Assembly (NCBI GenBank): GCA_016180645.1
Contig: JACPAV010000005.1
Location: forward strand, 62,001-126,000
Length of the DNA stretch: 64,000 nt
Direction: 5' to 3'
DNA from: Nitrospirota bacterium
GTDB lineage: Bacteria; JACPQY01
Shown here one piece after another: positions 1 through 8,624 of the stretch (position 1 is the first letter of the stretch; the number at the start of each line of letters is the position of its first letter). The translations under genes and the position numbers were made by a program. The notes beneath the pieces are model-generated. The model saw nothing but the letters and a program-made list of their open reading frames with translations. It was not told the origin of the DNA and ran no database searches.

Positions 1-600
1 GAGGTCCATCAATTCATCCGATCCGTTTCCCAGCACGACCTCCTCGGCTTGGACTCGGAGCACTCGGGCGATGGCTCGCCGTGGGTCGGTCGCCCACTTG
101 TCGGGGTAAAGATGGAGCGATCGTAAGGCGCCGGCCGCCGCCCTGTGCACGGCCGGTGACGCCCCGTAGTTGTTCTCGTTACCCGAGAGCCGCACGAGGT
201 CCCCTCGCGGTTTGCCGCGCCGCTGGCCCGGCTGGTACTCCGGCAGCCCCCGTATCGCGTCGGCGACCCCGGACAGCCCACCGTTGTTTTCCATCGTCCT
301 GCCGGTGCCCACGCTCCGCTTCTGAAGATTCAGACAGGCCGTGATAATTTCGTGAAACACGTTTTGAAGACCCTCCGCCGGAAAACTTCCATCGCCCGCG
401 GAAAGCAGCCGCCGGAAGATTTCCTCCTCTCTCGATCCGGAATAGAGAGGACGCCCCTTGTGTTTCTTGACCTTGGCGACGGCCGCCGCCCAACGCGCCC
501 GCTCCTCCAGGAGGCGCAGGATTCGAAGGTCCACCTCGTCGATCCTGGATCGGAGGGCCTTCAGCGATCGGACCGTTCCGGGCATGACAGCCCCGCTCAC
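1..600 (-). CDS. Chorismate mutase / HisC-like aminotransferase fusion (partial, runs off left edge)
   Basis: About 200 codons are visible. The first ~90 residues look like an AroQ-type chorismate mutase helix bundle (RSRIDEVDLRILRLLEERA, then KGRPLYSGSREEEI), which would convert chorismate to prephenate. From about residue 110 the same frame continues, without a stop, into the N-terminus of a fold-type I, histidinol-phosphate-like aminotransferase (LPEYQPG, NENNYGASP, and GNGSDE, which normally contacts the PLP phosphate). The two together suggest a Phe/Tyr-forming enzyme in which the transaminase acts on prephenate or an aryl-pyruvate; that substrate is inferred. I chose the GTG at 600 because it overlaps the cheB stop as GTGA; an ATG at 585 is an alternative. 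The frame reaches base 1, so the catalytic lysine is not visible. It is the last gene of the HEAT-cheR-cheB run. Confidence 0.85.
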   Translation of the reverse strand, partial: MSGAVMPGTVRSLKALRSRIDEVDLRILRLLEERARWAAAVAKVKKHKGRPLYSGSREEEIFRRLLSAGDGSFPAEGLQNVFHEIITACLNLQKRSVGTGRTMENNGGLSGVADAIRGLPEYQPGQRRGKPRGDLVRLSGNENNYGASPAVHRAAAGALRSLHLYPDKWATDPRRAIARVLRVQAEEVVLGNGSDELMDL

Positions 601-1787
601 GAGCCGGAAGCCCGCCGTTCGGCGCCAGGCACCGTCGACGACTCCCCCGCTCGTCTGCAACGAACGACGATCTCCCCTGCCAGGCGCTCGACCGGAGCCT
701 GCGCGTCGATGGCTCCGCTCTGGATCGCCTCCCTGGGCATTCCGAAGATGACGGCCGTTTCCTCGGACTCCGCAAGCGTCTGCCCGCCCAGCCGTCGAAT
801 TTCCATCACCCCATGTCGACCGTCATCCCCCATCCCCGTGAGAACCACCCCCACGGCTTCGGCTCCAAAGACCTCGGCCGCGGATTGGAAGAGGCGATCC
901 ACGGAGGGCACGTAGCGGTCCCCCGGCCCCGTCCGCTCCAGTTTCACGAAGGGCCGCTCTCTCGTTCCCGATACCCGCGCGTGGAAACCGCCGGGCGTGA
1001 TCAGCACCTGCCCCGCGCGGGGCAATACCAAATTCTCGGTCTCTCTCACTTCCAAGGTGCAGACCTTGTTCACGCGCTCCGCGAACGCCTTCGTGAACCC
1101 GGCCGGCATGTGCTGCGCCACGAGGACGGGTGCCGGAAGATCCCCCGGCAATCGGGACAGCACCGTTTGGAGGGCGGTGGGTCCGCCCGTGGAGGCGCCT
1201 ACCACCACGATTCGCCCTTCGCGGCGCGCGCCGGTGGACAACGGCGCGACCGCCTCGGCCGACCGCGGAACTTCCCTCCGAGTCAGTCGGCACACCTTGT
1301 CCATCGAGACCATCCTCGCACCGAGAATTTTCTTCACCAATTCGCTGTGTATGCCGTACAGATCGGGCGAAATCTGGTTCTGCGGCTTGGCTACGAAATC
1401 GATCGCGCCGAGTTCCATCGCCAGGAAGGTCGTCTGGCTGTCCGCCTTTCCGCTGACGACGATGACCGGCGTCGGTCGTCGATTCATGAGAATCCGCAGG
1501 AAGGTGAATCCATCCATCTTCGGCATCTCCAGATCCAGCGTTACCACGTCCGGCGATAAGTCGAGGGCCTTCTTGAGCCCCTCCTCCCCATCCCGCGCCG
1601 ACTCCACGACTTCGATCGACGGCTCGGATTCCAGCATTCTTCGCAGCACCCGGCGGTTGTAGGCGGAATCATCGATGATCAGGACTTTGACGCGAGCGCC
1701 GTCCATCAACCCAGTGCCCGTGGTCGGCCCGGAGGGTCGCCGGTCCAGCGGATCCTCCGATGGGTGTGGGGCCTCGGGGGACGGCAT
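597..1787 (-). CDS. cheB: CheB protein-glutamate methylesterase/glutaminase
   Basis: Demethylates or deamidates receptor glutamates in chemotaxis-type signalling. An N-terminal receiver domain carries the acidic pair D39/D40 and phospho-acceptor D85 (TLDLEMPKMDG); K134 is the conserved receiver lysine. After a linker comes the methylesterase domain with nucleophile S199 in GASTGGP, the catalytic His in QHMP and the acidic residue in GMGDD. The 396-residue length is normal. The ATG at 1787 overlaps the cheR stop as TGATG, which favours it over the internal ATG at 1706. It lies in an overlapping run with cheR and a HEAT-repeat protein; no CheA or receptor gene is visible in the window. Confidence 0.95.
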   Translation of the reverse strand: MPSPEAPHPSEDPLDRRPSGPTTGTGLMDGARVKVLIIDDSAYNRRVLRRMLESEPSIEVVESARDGEEGLKKALDLSPDVVTLDLEMPKMDGFTFLRILMNRRPTPVIVVSGKADSQTTFLAMELGAIDFVAKPQNQISPDLYGIHSELVKKILGARMVSMDKVCRLTRREVPRSAEAVAPLSTGARREGRIVVVGASTGGPTALQTVLSRLPGDLPAPVLVAQHMPAGFTKAFAERVNKVCTLEVRETENLVLPRAGQVLITPGGFHARVSGTRERPFVKLERTGPGDRYVPSVDRLFQSAAEVFGAEAVGVVLTGMGDDGRHGVMEIRRLGGQTLAESEETAVIFGMPREAIQSGAIDAQAPVERLAGEIVVRCRRAGESSTVPGAERRASGS

Positions 1788-2638
1788 CACAGCGGCTTCC
1801 GGTAGACCAGATCGTTCGTCAGCTGCACGAATTCGAATCCCGTGGACAGGTTCATCAAGGACTCCGCATGGCCCAACAAGAGGTAGCCTCCGGGAACGAG
1901 CTTGTCGAAGAACGTGTTGACGACTTTGCGCCGGGGCTCCAGATGAAAATACATGATCACATTCCGGCAGAAGATGACGTCCATTTGAGGAAGGAGCGAG
2001 ATGCGGTCGCAATCCAGAAGATTCACGTGGGCAAACTGTACGGATCCCCGCGCGCGGTCGATCAGCCGGTACCGCGCTTCCTTTCGCTCAAAGTATTTTT
2101 CTTTCAGGCTCGGCGCGATGGCGCGCATGGAGGACTCTCCGTACAATCCCGCGCGGCACACTTGGAGGGCGCGCTTGCTGATGTCGTTCGCCGTGATTTC
2201 CTTCTTCCACGTCTCAAGGCGGGTGTCCTCGCACAACAGGATCGCCACCGAATACGGCTCCTCCCCCGTGGCGCAGCCCGCGCTCCAGATGCGCATGGCG
2301 CGCTCGCGCCCCCTCTTCCGCTGGATGAGGTCCGGCACGATTTCCTCGGAAAACGCGCGGAGCTGGCTGGGTTCGCGGAAGAAATAGGTTTCCTTCGTCG
2401 TCACCGTTTCCACCAATTCCTGGAGCTCCTGTTCGCGCCGCTCGTCGTATTTCAGGAGGTAGTAGTAGTCGAGGAAGCTCTTGACTTTGAGGTGCTCCGC
2501 ATTCCGGCTGAGGCGCATCTCGACGATGGTCTTCGCGCCGTTCTCGAAGAAAATACCGCAATAGTCCCGGATGAAATCCCGGATGAGACCGAACTCCTGG
2601 TCGGTCATCCGGAGGGTGGGCAGCCCCGGGAAACTCAT
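1787..2638 (-). CDS. cheR: CheR chemotaxis protein methyltransferase
   Basis: SAM-dependent methylation of receptor glutamates, the partner activity of CheB. The 283-residue protein has the all-alpha CheR N-terminal domain (LIRDFIRDYCGIFFENGAK) and a Rossmann methyltransferase domain with the family's SAM motif SAGCATGEEPYS. Further conserved pieces are DVIFCRNVIMYF and the C-terminal GGYLLLGHAESL. The start codon overlaps the stop of the upstream HEAT protein (ATGA), and its own stop overlaps cheB, so the three are almost certainly translationally coupled. Confidence 0.96.
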   Translation of the reverse strand: MSFPGLPTLRMTDQEFGLIRDFIRDYCGIFFENGAKTIVEMRLSRNAEHLKVKSFLDYYYLLKYDERREQELQELVETVTTKETYFFREPSQLRAFSEEIVPDLIQRKRGRERAMRIWSAGCATGEEPYSVAILLCEDTRLETWKKEITANDISKRALQVCRAGLYGESSMRAIAPSLKEKYFERKEARYRLIDRARGSVQFAHVNLLDCDRISLLPQMDVIFCRNVIMYFHLEPRRKVVNTFFDKLVPGGYLLLGHAESLMNLSTGFEFVQLTNDLVYRKPL

Positions 2639-4635
2639 GCCGATGCGCCGCGCCCGATCTGGGCGGCCACCCGCTGGATTTCGTAGCTCTTCTCATGGCG
2701 GGCCATTTCCTTCAGGAAATCCTTCCGCAAGACCCGGCCCGACCGGCCCACCCATCTCAACCAATCCAGTTTGGCTTCGTCCCGCAGTCCGCCCACACGA
2801 CTTCGAACATCCACGCACGTCGGATCGATCCCGTATCGCTCCAGGATGCGAACCGCTTCCAACTGAACGCGGGGTTCCGAGTGGGCCAGGACCGGGCCCA
2901 GGCAGCGCAGGGCGTTCTTTCGATTCTGCCTCGCGAGTACTTCAAAGGCGAAAATGACCACGGGCCCCATCGGATCGAGCAGGGCTTTCTCCATGAGGGC
3001 CGATCCCGGAGCCTTTACCGCAGCCCCCACCGTGACCAAGCCGCGCAATGCTTCCAGCCGGACCCAGCCGCTCTTGTCGTTCAGCATCCTGACCAGGGCC
3101 TCGGTGGCTCCCCGTCCGCCGGTTTCCGACAGGATCCTGCAAGCGAGCGAGCGATTTTCGACGTCATCATCGTTGAGGAAGGCCATCGCCTGTTCCCTGG
3201 CCTTCGGAGGAGAGAGGCGGGCCAGCGCCGCCAAGGCCTCCCGGCGAATGCCAGGCGACTCGTCCTTCAGCAGCATGACCAGCTTCGCCAGGTGCTTGCG
3301 AGTTCCGCAGTGGCCGAGGAGGCGCACCACATAGACGAGCGACGCCCGATCATCCCCGGAGAATCCCTTTTCCACGCCCTCCAGGACCTCTGCCTTGTGC
3401 GAACCGCAGAGCCGGACCAGGCCGTCCAAGATGCTTTCTTTGACCGACTCCTCCGATTCCGAGCACAGTTTCTCAAACAATCGCGCCACATCGTCTCGCC
3501 CAGCCAGGGCCCCGAGGGCCCTCGCTGATGCCGAACGGATCAAGGGATCCGGATCGTCCAGCCCCTTTTCCGCCAGCGGCCGGCTCTCCGCGACGCCGAA
3601 GGCGGCGAACAGGCGCAAACAGAAGGCCTGTTTCTCCGGCGAGACGGCGTGAAACGCCAGAACGAGGCTCCGGACGGCATCCGGGCCAAGCCCCCGGTAA
3701 ACTTCCTCCGCGACAACAGACCCCTGCTCGCTGGATACCAGTTGGAGGATGTGTTTTGCGAATTCCTTGAGCCCGAGCACGGCGGCCAGCCGGGCCGCAC
3801 CGAATTGAAGTGGGGGTTCTTCGGATTCCAGCCATCGAGAAAGCGCGAGAAATGCCGCGCCGGGGAGAGACGCTTTGGCGGCCTTTCCCAGACTCGGCCG
3901 CGTTCGGAGCATGCGATCCAGGGCCAGCAGCGCGGTTTGGCGAAGGGTTTCGTTCGGCGCGTCGAGGAGGCGGCATACTTTCCGCATGGCGGCTTCGCTC
4001 GTGTGAAGCCCAAGCAGACGAACGGCGGGCTTGGCCAGAAGCGGATCCGCCAGGAAACCATCGAGCCTGTTCAGGGGAAGATTCGATTCCTGATCCGCAA
4101 GCGCTTCGAGGACGGCCAATCGCACGAGCGGCCGCAAGTCCGCCTTTCGGACTTCCTGCTTGAGGATCGCCTGGGCACTGCGGCTCCTGATCTTCCCCAA
4201 GGCCTCGGCGGAGGCAAAACTGACGTTCTCGTCCGCATCCTTGAGAAGGTTCGCCAGGCCTTTCTCCGCTTCCCCACCCCCGATGTCTCCCAGGATATCC
4301 GCTGCAAATTTCCTCACGTCTTCATCGCTCTTGGCCGACGCCTTTACCAAGGCGCGCACGCTCGGCCTCCCGACGCGAACCAAGGCCTCCACGCAGGCGT
4401 TTCGGCATCCCGCGTTTTCCTGGGCATGCAGACCCTCGATCAGCCCTTCAACGTAGACCTCGGGGTGAATCGCATTCGTGATTTTTTCGACGGCCGCCTT
4501 CCGGACGCGCCAACTGGGGTCGCCCAAGGCGGCCAGAAACATCGACTTGTGCTTCTCCTCCGGGGGGAGAGACGTTACGGCCTGCCAGCGCTCTTCTTCG
4601 CCCCGATCCGCGGGGAATACGGTTTCACGTTCCAT
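2635..4635 (-). CDS. HEAT-repeat protein of a chemotaxis-like operon
   Basis: A 666-residue protein made almost wholly of HEAT-type helical repeats. Recurrent units such as DPSWRVRKAAVEKI, DEDVRKFAADILGDIGG, DENVSFASAEALGKI and DDDVENRSLACRILSETGG run from the N- to the C-terminus. No catalytic domain, signal peptide or membrane segment is seen. Such repeats are usually protein-binding scaffolds, and the overlap with cheR (ATGA) suggests a regulatory or adaptor role in that pathway; this is inferred. The ATG at 4635 is preferred over an in-frame TTG at 4641. A possible promoter (TTGGTC, 18-base gap, TATAAA ending at 4661) lies in the end of the preceding gene. Confidence 0.85.
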   Translation of the reverse strand: MERETVFPADRGEEERWQAVTSLPPEEKHKSMFLAALGDPSWRVRKAAVEKITNAIHPEVYVEGLIEGLHAQENAGCRNACVEALVRVGRPSVRALVKASAKSDEDVRKFAADILGDIGGGEAEKGLANLLKDADENVSFASAEALGKIRSRSAQAILKQEVRKADLRPLVRLAVLEALADQESNLPLNRLDGFLADPLLAKPAVRLLGLHTSEAAMRKVCRLLDAPNETLRQTALLALDRMLRTRPSLGKAAKASLPGAAFLALSRWLESEEPPLQFGAARLAAVLGLKEFAKHILQLVSSEQGSVVAEEVYRGLGPDAVRSLVLAFHAVSPEKQAFCLRLFAAFGVAESRPLAEKGLDDPDPLIRSASARALGALAGRDDVARLFEKLCSESEESVKESILDGLVRLCGSHKAEVLEGVEKGFSGDDRASLVYVVRLLGHCGTRKHLAKLVMLLKDESPGIRREALAALARLSPPKAREQAMAFLNDDDVENRSLACRILSETGGRGATEALVRMLNDKSGWVRLEALRGLVTVGAAVKAPGSALMEKALLDPMGPVVIFAFEVLARQNRKNALRCLGPVLAHSEPRVQLEAVRILERYGIDPTCVDVRSRVGGLRDEAKLDWLRWVGRSGRVLRKDFLKEMARHEKSYEIQRVAAQIGRGASA

Positions 4636-4666
4636 CGACAACGCCCTCGAACTTCAACACTTTATA

Positions 4667-5779
4667 TCATCCGAGCCTGTACTTGACCAACACGACCCCC
4701 GCGAGGAGGAGGGTCCCCAGCCACGACCGGTATTCGCGGTTCTCGCCCAGCGCCCGTTTCATCGAGAAACGTTCGTGACACGCCGGAGCGCGCCGCAGCG
4801 GCAGGAATCCGTACACGGCCTTCCGGTAATGCCGATACGCCTGGCCGAATGCGGAAGCCATCTGTCTTTCTTCCTCCGCCGCCGCAAGCCCGTATAGCAT
4901 CGCGAACATTACCGAGAAACACGGAATCACCCAAGTTCTCCCCGAGGCGATCGAGAGCCCCAGCCCCAGGAGGAAACTCCCGACATACAGCGGGTGCCGC
5001 ACCCAGCGGTAGGGGCCCGACGTGGTGAGCGCCGTCCGTTTGCGCAAGTATCCTCCGGCCCAGATCCGAATGGCGTGGCCCAAAAGCACCAAGACAACTG
5101 CCGCCGTCAAGTGCACTTTCTCGGGTTTCGCCGTGACGGCCACAAGCATGAGGAAAACATTTCCGATAGCCACCCGTTTCCGCACAAGAAACGAACTGAA
5201 GGACGCACCCGTAAAGGGTGCGGCTACCTTCCCAAGCGCGGACGACGCCAGCGGGTAGGCGCAGGCTTCAGCCTGCGTCCGAGGCGCGGCACCCATCTTC
5301 TCCTCCCCGGAGCCGAGGGTTTTCAGCAACGCGCTGCTGGAGTGATCTTTTGGATCGCCCACGATCGCCACGCGCGCGCCGATGGCCCGATCCGTTTCCC
5401 TCTCGGGCACGTTCTCCGCCGTGTAGTCCGTTCCCTTGGCATGCACCTGGGGTCTCAAACGCCGGAGAACCCCCTCCACGTTCGCGCCTGAAAACGGCAC
5501 GACGTGGTCCACGCACGCCAAAGCGGCTATCACTTCCATCCGCTCCGCCAACGGTTGCGCCGGTCTCCCCTCGCCTTTCATCGCGCGCACGGATGGATCG
5601 TCGTTGATCGCCACAACCAGGAGATCCCCTTCGCGCTTCGCGCCCTCGAGGTACCGGACGTGTCCGACGTGGATCAGATCGAAGACGCCGTTCGCAAGAA
5701 CGACGGTCTTGCCCTCTTGCCGAGTTTGCTCGCCCACACCTCCCAAATCCTCGATCCGAAGGATCTTCTCCGAGGTCAT
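4667..5779 (-). CDS. HldE-like nucleotidyltransferase fused to ICMT-like membrane methyltransferase through a REP pair
   Basis: Residues ~1-155 are a cytidylyltransferase domain of the HldE/RfaE C-terminal type (GVFDLIHVGHVRYLEGAK with the HxGH motif), normally forming ADP-heptose for LPS. Residues ~190-345 are an isoprenylcysteine-carboxyl-methyltransferase-like (PEMT/ICMT fold) membrane domain: hydrophobic helices, GGYLRKR, TTSGPYRWVRHPLYVGSF, and a trailing EEERQMASAFG. The linker between them (about residues 165-195, containing AAPFTGAS) is encoded by a class A REP pair at 5201-5280. I therefore suspect two originally separate genes joined by repeat insertion. Each domain matches its family well; the fused product is unusual. 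Start ATG at 5779 (GTG at 5782 also possible), with another REP only a few bases upstream. Confidence 0.8.
   Translation of the reverse strand: MTSEKILRIEDLGGVGEQTRQEGKTVVLANGVFDLIHVGHVRYLEGAKREGDLLVVAINDDPSVRAMKGEGRPAQPLAERMEVIAALACVDHVVPFSGANVEGVLRRLRPQVHAKGTDYTAENVPERETDRAIGARVAIVGDPKDHSSSALLKTLGSGEEKMGAAPRTQAEACAYPLASSALGKVAAPFTGASFSSFLVRKRVAIGNVFLMLVAVTAKPEKVHLTAAVVLVLLGHAIRIWAGGYLRKRTALTTSGPYRWVRHPLYVGSFLLGLGLSIASGRTWVIPCFSVMFAMLYGLAAAEEERQMASAFGQAYRHYRKAVYGFLPLRRAPACHERFSMKRALGENREYRSWLGTLLLAGVVLVKYRLG
5201..5280. repeat. Class A REP pair inside the hldE/ICMT reading frame
   Basis: Two palindromes: one with arms CGCACCC/GGGTGCG ending CTACC (5201-5228), one beginning GTAG with arms CGCAGGC/GCCTGCG (5255-5280). 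The pair is read in frame and encodes the linker between the two domains of the surrounding gene. The spacer between palindromes is longer than in the usual doublets. Confidence 0.85.
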
Positions 5780-5786
5780 CACTGCT

Positions 5787-5845
5787 GGTAGGCGCGGGCT
5801 TTATGCCCGCGTTCGAAGAGCGCACCCGTAAAGGGTGCGGCTACC
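5787..5845. repeat. Class A REPIN upstream of the hldE/ICMT gene
   Basis: Inverted pair: GTAG at 5788, arms CGCGGGC/GCCCGCG, then CGCACCC/GGGTGCG closing with CTACC. It lies within ten bases of the start codon of the gene at 4667-5779, so it occupies the place of a ribosome-binding site or promoter. The rest of the 5846-5924 gap shows nothing I recognise. Confidence 0.9.
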
Positions 5846-5924
5846 CACGCGGAATATGCCATCTCCGACAGCCCATGGGCCGACCGCCCGCCGACGCGTC
5901 CACGCCGTCGACGAACGATCGTTC

Positions 5925-7010
5925 TCAGGCGTTCAGCGCCAGCTCGGGGCCGGACAAGTCGAATCGCGGGTGGCGCCTGCGACGGACTTTGGAGTCCACC
6001 AAACCGCTGATGAGGATCGGAAGGGCGATGGTTGAATCACAATACACCTGGATCTTGCGCGCTCCGCGGGTGATTTTTCCCCACGACTGCGCCTCTTCAA
6101 ACGTCGCGCCCGACAGTCCTCCCCATACCGGCGAATCCTGCGTGATCTGCACGGCGTATTCGTGCGCCGTGTCGCCAAAGCCGATCCACTGCGAGGTCAC
6201 TTGGGCCTGCTGGACGAAATTCTTCGCCACGCCCCCGCCCAGGATGAATATGCCCGTCCCGTGACTCTTGCCGCAGATGACGGCGGTCTCCACCACATCC
6301 GCTATGGTATCCACGCACAGTTTCAGGCCCAGTTTGGCCTGTCCGAAGCCCAGCGCGATTCCCAGCGACGAATCGGCGATCGCCGGACAGAAGACGGGCA
6401 CCTTGGCGCGATAAGCCGTCGACAAGATGCTCGGGCGTTTCTCCAACTTGGCCAGTCGCTCCCCCAGCAGGTAGAGGAACCGACGCGTCGAATAGCGCTG
6501 CGTGGGATCCAGCGATGACGCGAAATCGGCCACGATCTCATCCACGAAATGATACTCCCGCTCGTTCCCGAAGGTGTCATACACGCGGTCGACAAAATGG
6601 TCGCGCAGCACCATGTCGTCCACCTTGTCCGTTCCCTTCCAGTGCGTGCCGCCGAGGCTGTTGACGATATCGTGAAACAGGTTGGCCCCGGTGGAAACCA
6701 GACAGTCGATGTACCGGTTGCGGATCATGTGCATGATGATCTCGCCCATGCCCGCGGGCGTCATCGCGCCGGAAAGGGCCATCATGATCGTCACACGGTC
6801 CTGCACCATTTCCCGAAGGATGGCGAACGCGCGGGCCAGATTGCGCGCTTGGAACGAGACGTCCTCCATCCGCTCCAACACGTCGGCCACACCATCCGCC
6901 TTCGGCTCGAACGGGACGATGGGAGATCTGAACCACCGCTTGGGCCGTTTCGCCTTGTGGGAAAGGTCGTTATAAACCGTGTGGATCTCTTTGGCTTTTT
7001 TGACCGGCAT
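5925..7010 (-). CDS. Deoxyhypusine synthase-family protein (polyamine aminopropyl/aminobutyl transferase)
   Basis: A 361-residue DHS-fold protein. Family features include SGAMTPAGMGEII, STGANLFHDIV, an NAD-binding region and GGGVAKNF, whose lysine matches the position of the imine-forming catalytic lysine of DHS (GGGVxKHH). Bacteria lack eIF5A, so bacterial homologues are thought to act on free polyamines, for example as homospermidine synthase or on agmatine. The overlapping upstream arginine decarboxylase (TGATG at the junction) points to agmatine as a plausible substrate; this is inferred. The ATG at 7010 is chosen because of that overlap; an upstream ATG at 7058 would lie inside the neighbour. 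Confidence 0.85.
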   Translation of the reverse strand: MPVKKAKEIHTVYNDLSHKAKRPKRWFRSPIVPFEPKADGVADVLERMEDVSFQARNLARAFAILREMVQDRVTIMMALSGAMTPAGMGEIIMHMIRNRYIDCLVSTGANLFHDIVNSLGGTHWKGTDKVDDMVLRDHFVDRVYDTFGNEREYHFVDEIVADFASSLDPTQRYSTRRFLYLLGERLAKLEKRPSILSTAYRAKVPVFCPAIADSSLGIALGFGQAKLGLKLCVDTIADVVETAVICGKSHGTGIFILGGGVAKNFVQQAQVTSQWIGFGDTAHEYAVQITQDSPVWGGLSGATFEEAQSWGKITRGARKIQVYCDSTIALPILISGLVDSKVRRRRHPRFDLSGPELALNA

Positions 7011-7564
7011 CAATCCTCCCAATCGGCAAACACGGCGGCCGACAGAACCGTGGTCCACTGACCTTCCCGGCTTCCCACCGCCGATTGCGTGATGTTGTGT
7101 GTCCGGTAGACCTTGCCGCTGATCCGCCAGATTTCCTTGTTCTCATCCCAGCTTTTTTCCGGGTCGAAGCTCGCCCCGACGATCGTCGCCAGCATTCCCG
7201 CCGCCAGGTCTTCCGCGTAGTCTCCGGCCTTTTTCTCCGTCTCGCCGTAACTGTGATGCTCCGACAGGTATCCGTATTGGCGACGGTCCTTCGGCAGCGC
7301 GAGCCCGATCGAGGCCGCGATGAGCCGGTTCGGCTCGTTGCTGTAGGATTCCGCCAGCACCACGTGGACGATCTCCCCGGGTTCGAGCAACTTGACGCCC
7401 TCGTGCCGAGGAATCAGTTTGCATCCCGGCGGGTAGATGCTCGTCACGCGGACGAGATTGTACCGGGCAATATCCGCATCGCGGAGCGCCATCTCGAAGC
7501 TGGTCAATTTTTCCTTGTGACGACCAACGCCTTTGGTCAAAAACATTCGTGTGGGTATTGGCAT
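7010..7564 (-). CDS. Pyruvoyl-dependent arginine decarboxylase
   Basis: Converts arginine to agmatine. The 184-residue protein has the PvlArgDC signature VTSIYPPGCK, where the serine is the expected self-cleavage point giving the pyruvoyl group. Other conserved segments are GEIVHVVLAES, NRLIAASIGLA and the C-terminal VFADW. Length is normal for the bacterial/archaeal family. It lies between an M14-like amidohydrolase (13 bases upstream) and the DHS-family gene, whose start it overlaps, so arginine decarboxylation and polyamine modification are probably co-expressed. Confidence 0.93.
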   Translation of the reverse strand: MPIPTRMFLTKGVGRHKEKLTSFEMALRDADIARYNLVRVTSIYPPGCKLIPRHEGVKLLEPGEIVHVVLAESYSNEPNRLIAASIGLALPKDRRQYGYLSEHHSYGETEKKAGDYAEDLAAGMLATIVGASFDPEKSWDENKEIWRISGKVYRTHNITQSAVGSREGQWTTVLSAAVFADWED

Positions 7565-7577
7565 TCCATTCTCCCTT

Positions 7578-8624
7578 TTAGATTAGAGCGGGCACGCGTT
7601 CTTCGTGCGCCACCAGATGTTTTCTTCGCACCGCCCGTTCCACGAGCGGCAGGGTCCTGTCGAGCTTCGCCACGTGACACACCGGCGCGCCGGGATTCAC
7701 CAGCGGAAGCGTCGTCGCTCCGATGACCAGACCGGTCAGCGGGCTCCGGATCGTGCCGAATTCTCGGCCGAAAGGATTTGTGTTCAGCGCCATCTCTTCC
7801 CCTTCATATACCAGATCGCCCGGTTTCTTGTAGAGAATCAGTATCCCGCCCTTTTCCGCCCGGATCCATTCCGACTTCTTCACAATGATCCGAAAAGCCG
7901 GCGTCACCTTGGTGCCCGTGATCATGCCGAGTTCGATCATGACGTTTCGGATGCCCTCCACCCCCTGGCGTATGAGTCCGTCTTGAAATTTCTGGCTCTC
8001 CCCGGCCTCGTAGAGGAGGGTGGGAACACCCGCCGCCACCGCCGCCCGACGGATGGATCCTTCCGAGCCGCCCGCGTCGATGATGATTTCCTCTCCGAAC
8101 GCCTTGGCCAGACGCCGCACCCACGGGGCGTGCAGGTCGCCGCGCACATGCGGCAGGTTCGTACGGTCCGTGGCCGCCGTGTGCAGATCGATCCCGCAAT
8201 CGCAGTGACGGATGATGTCGTTAAAGATTCGGTGCGCGATCCGGTCCGCCATGTGACCCGACGGATTCCCCGGGAAGTATCGGTTCAAATCCCGACGGTC
8301 CGGCAGATATCGCGTTTGATTGAGAAATCCGAAGCGGTTCACCACCGGAATCAACACCAGGGTTCCCCGCAGGTCCGCGGGACGGGTCCGGCAAATCATC
8401 TGCCGCACCATTTCCACGCCGTTCAGTTCGTCCCCGTGGACCGCCGCCGTGACAAACAGTGTGGGGCCGGACGACTCTCCCGCGATCACCGTGACCGGGA
8501 TCGTCGCCGCCGTCGCCGTGTAGAATTCACTGACCTTGAGATTGATCTCGTAGGTTTCTCCCGGCTGAATCGTCGTGCCGGCGATCCTAAGCGGCTTTTT
8601 TTCTTTCCTTAGCCTTCTCAGCAT
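7578..8624 (-). CDS. Succinylglutamate desuccinylase/aspartoacylase (M14-like) family protein
   Basis: A 348-residue zinc amidohydrolase of the AstE/AspA type. Zinc ligands are seen in AAVHGDEL (HxxE) and DLHT, with supporting NRFGFLNQTRYLPDRRDLNR and NPSGH. The C-terminal beta domain (PGDLVYEGEEMALNTNPFG, LVNPGAPVCHVA) is also typical. Members cleave N-acyl amino acids and often sit beside rimK genes. Here the start lies inside the 3' end of rimK (38-base overlap). The substrate is unknown; context suggests an acyl-amino-acid or glutamyl-amine conjugate. Confidence 0.88.
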   Translation of the reverse strand: MLRRLRKEKKPLRIAGTTIQPGETYEINLKVSEFYTATAATIPVTVIAGESSGPTLFVTAAVHGDELNGVEMVRQMICRTRPADLRGTLVLIPVVNRFGFLNQTRYLPDRRDLNRYFPGNPSGHMADRIAHRIFNDIIRHCDCGIDLHTAATDRTNLPHVRGDLHAPWVRRLAKAFGEEIIIDAGGSEGSIRRAAVAAGVPTLLYEAGESQKFQDGLIRQGVEGIRNVMIELGMITGTKVTPAFRIIVKKSEWIRAEKGGILILYKKPGDLVYEGEEMALNTNPFGREFGTIRSPLTGLVIGATTLPLVNPGAPVCHVAKLDRTLPLVERAVRRKHLVAHEERVPALI

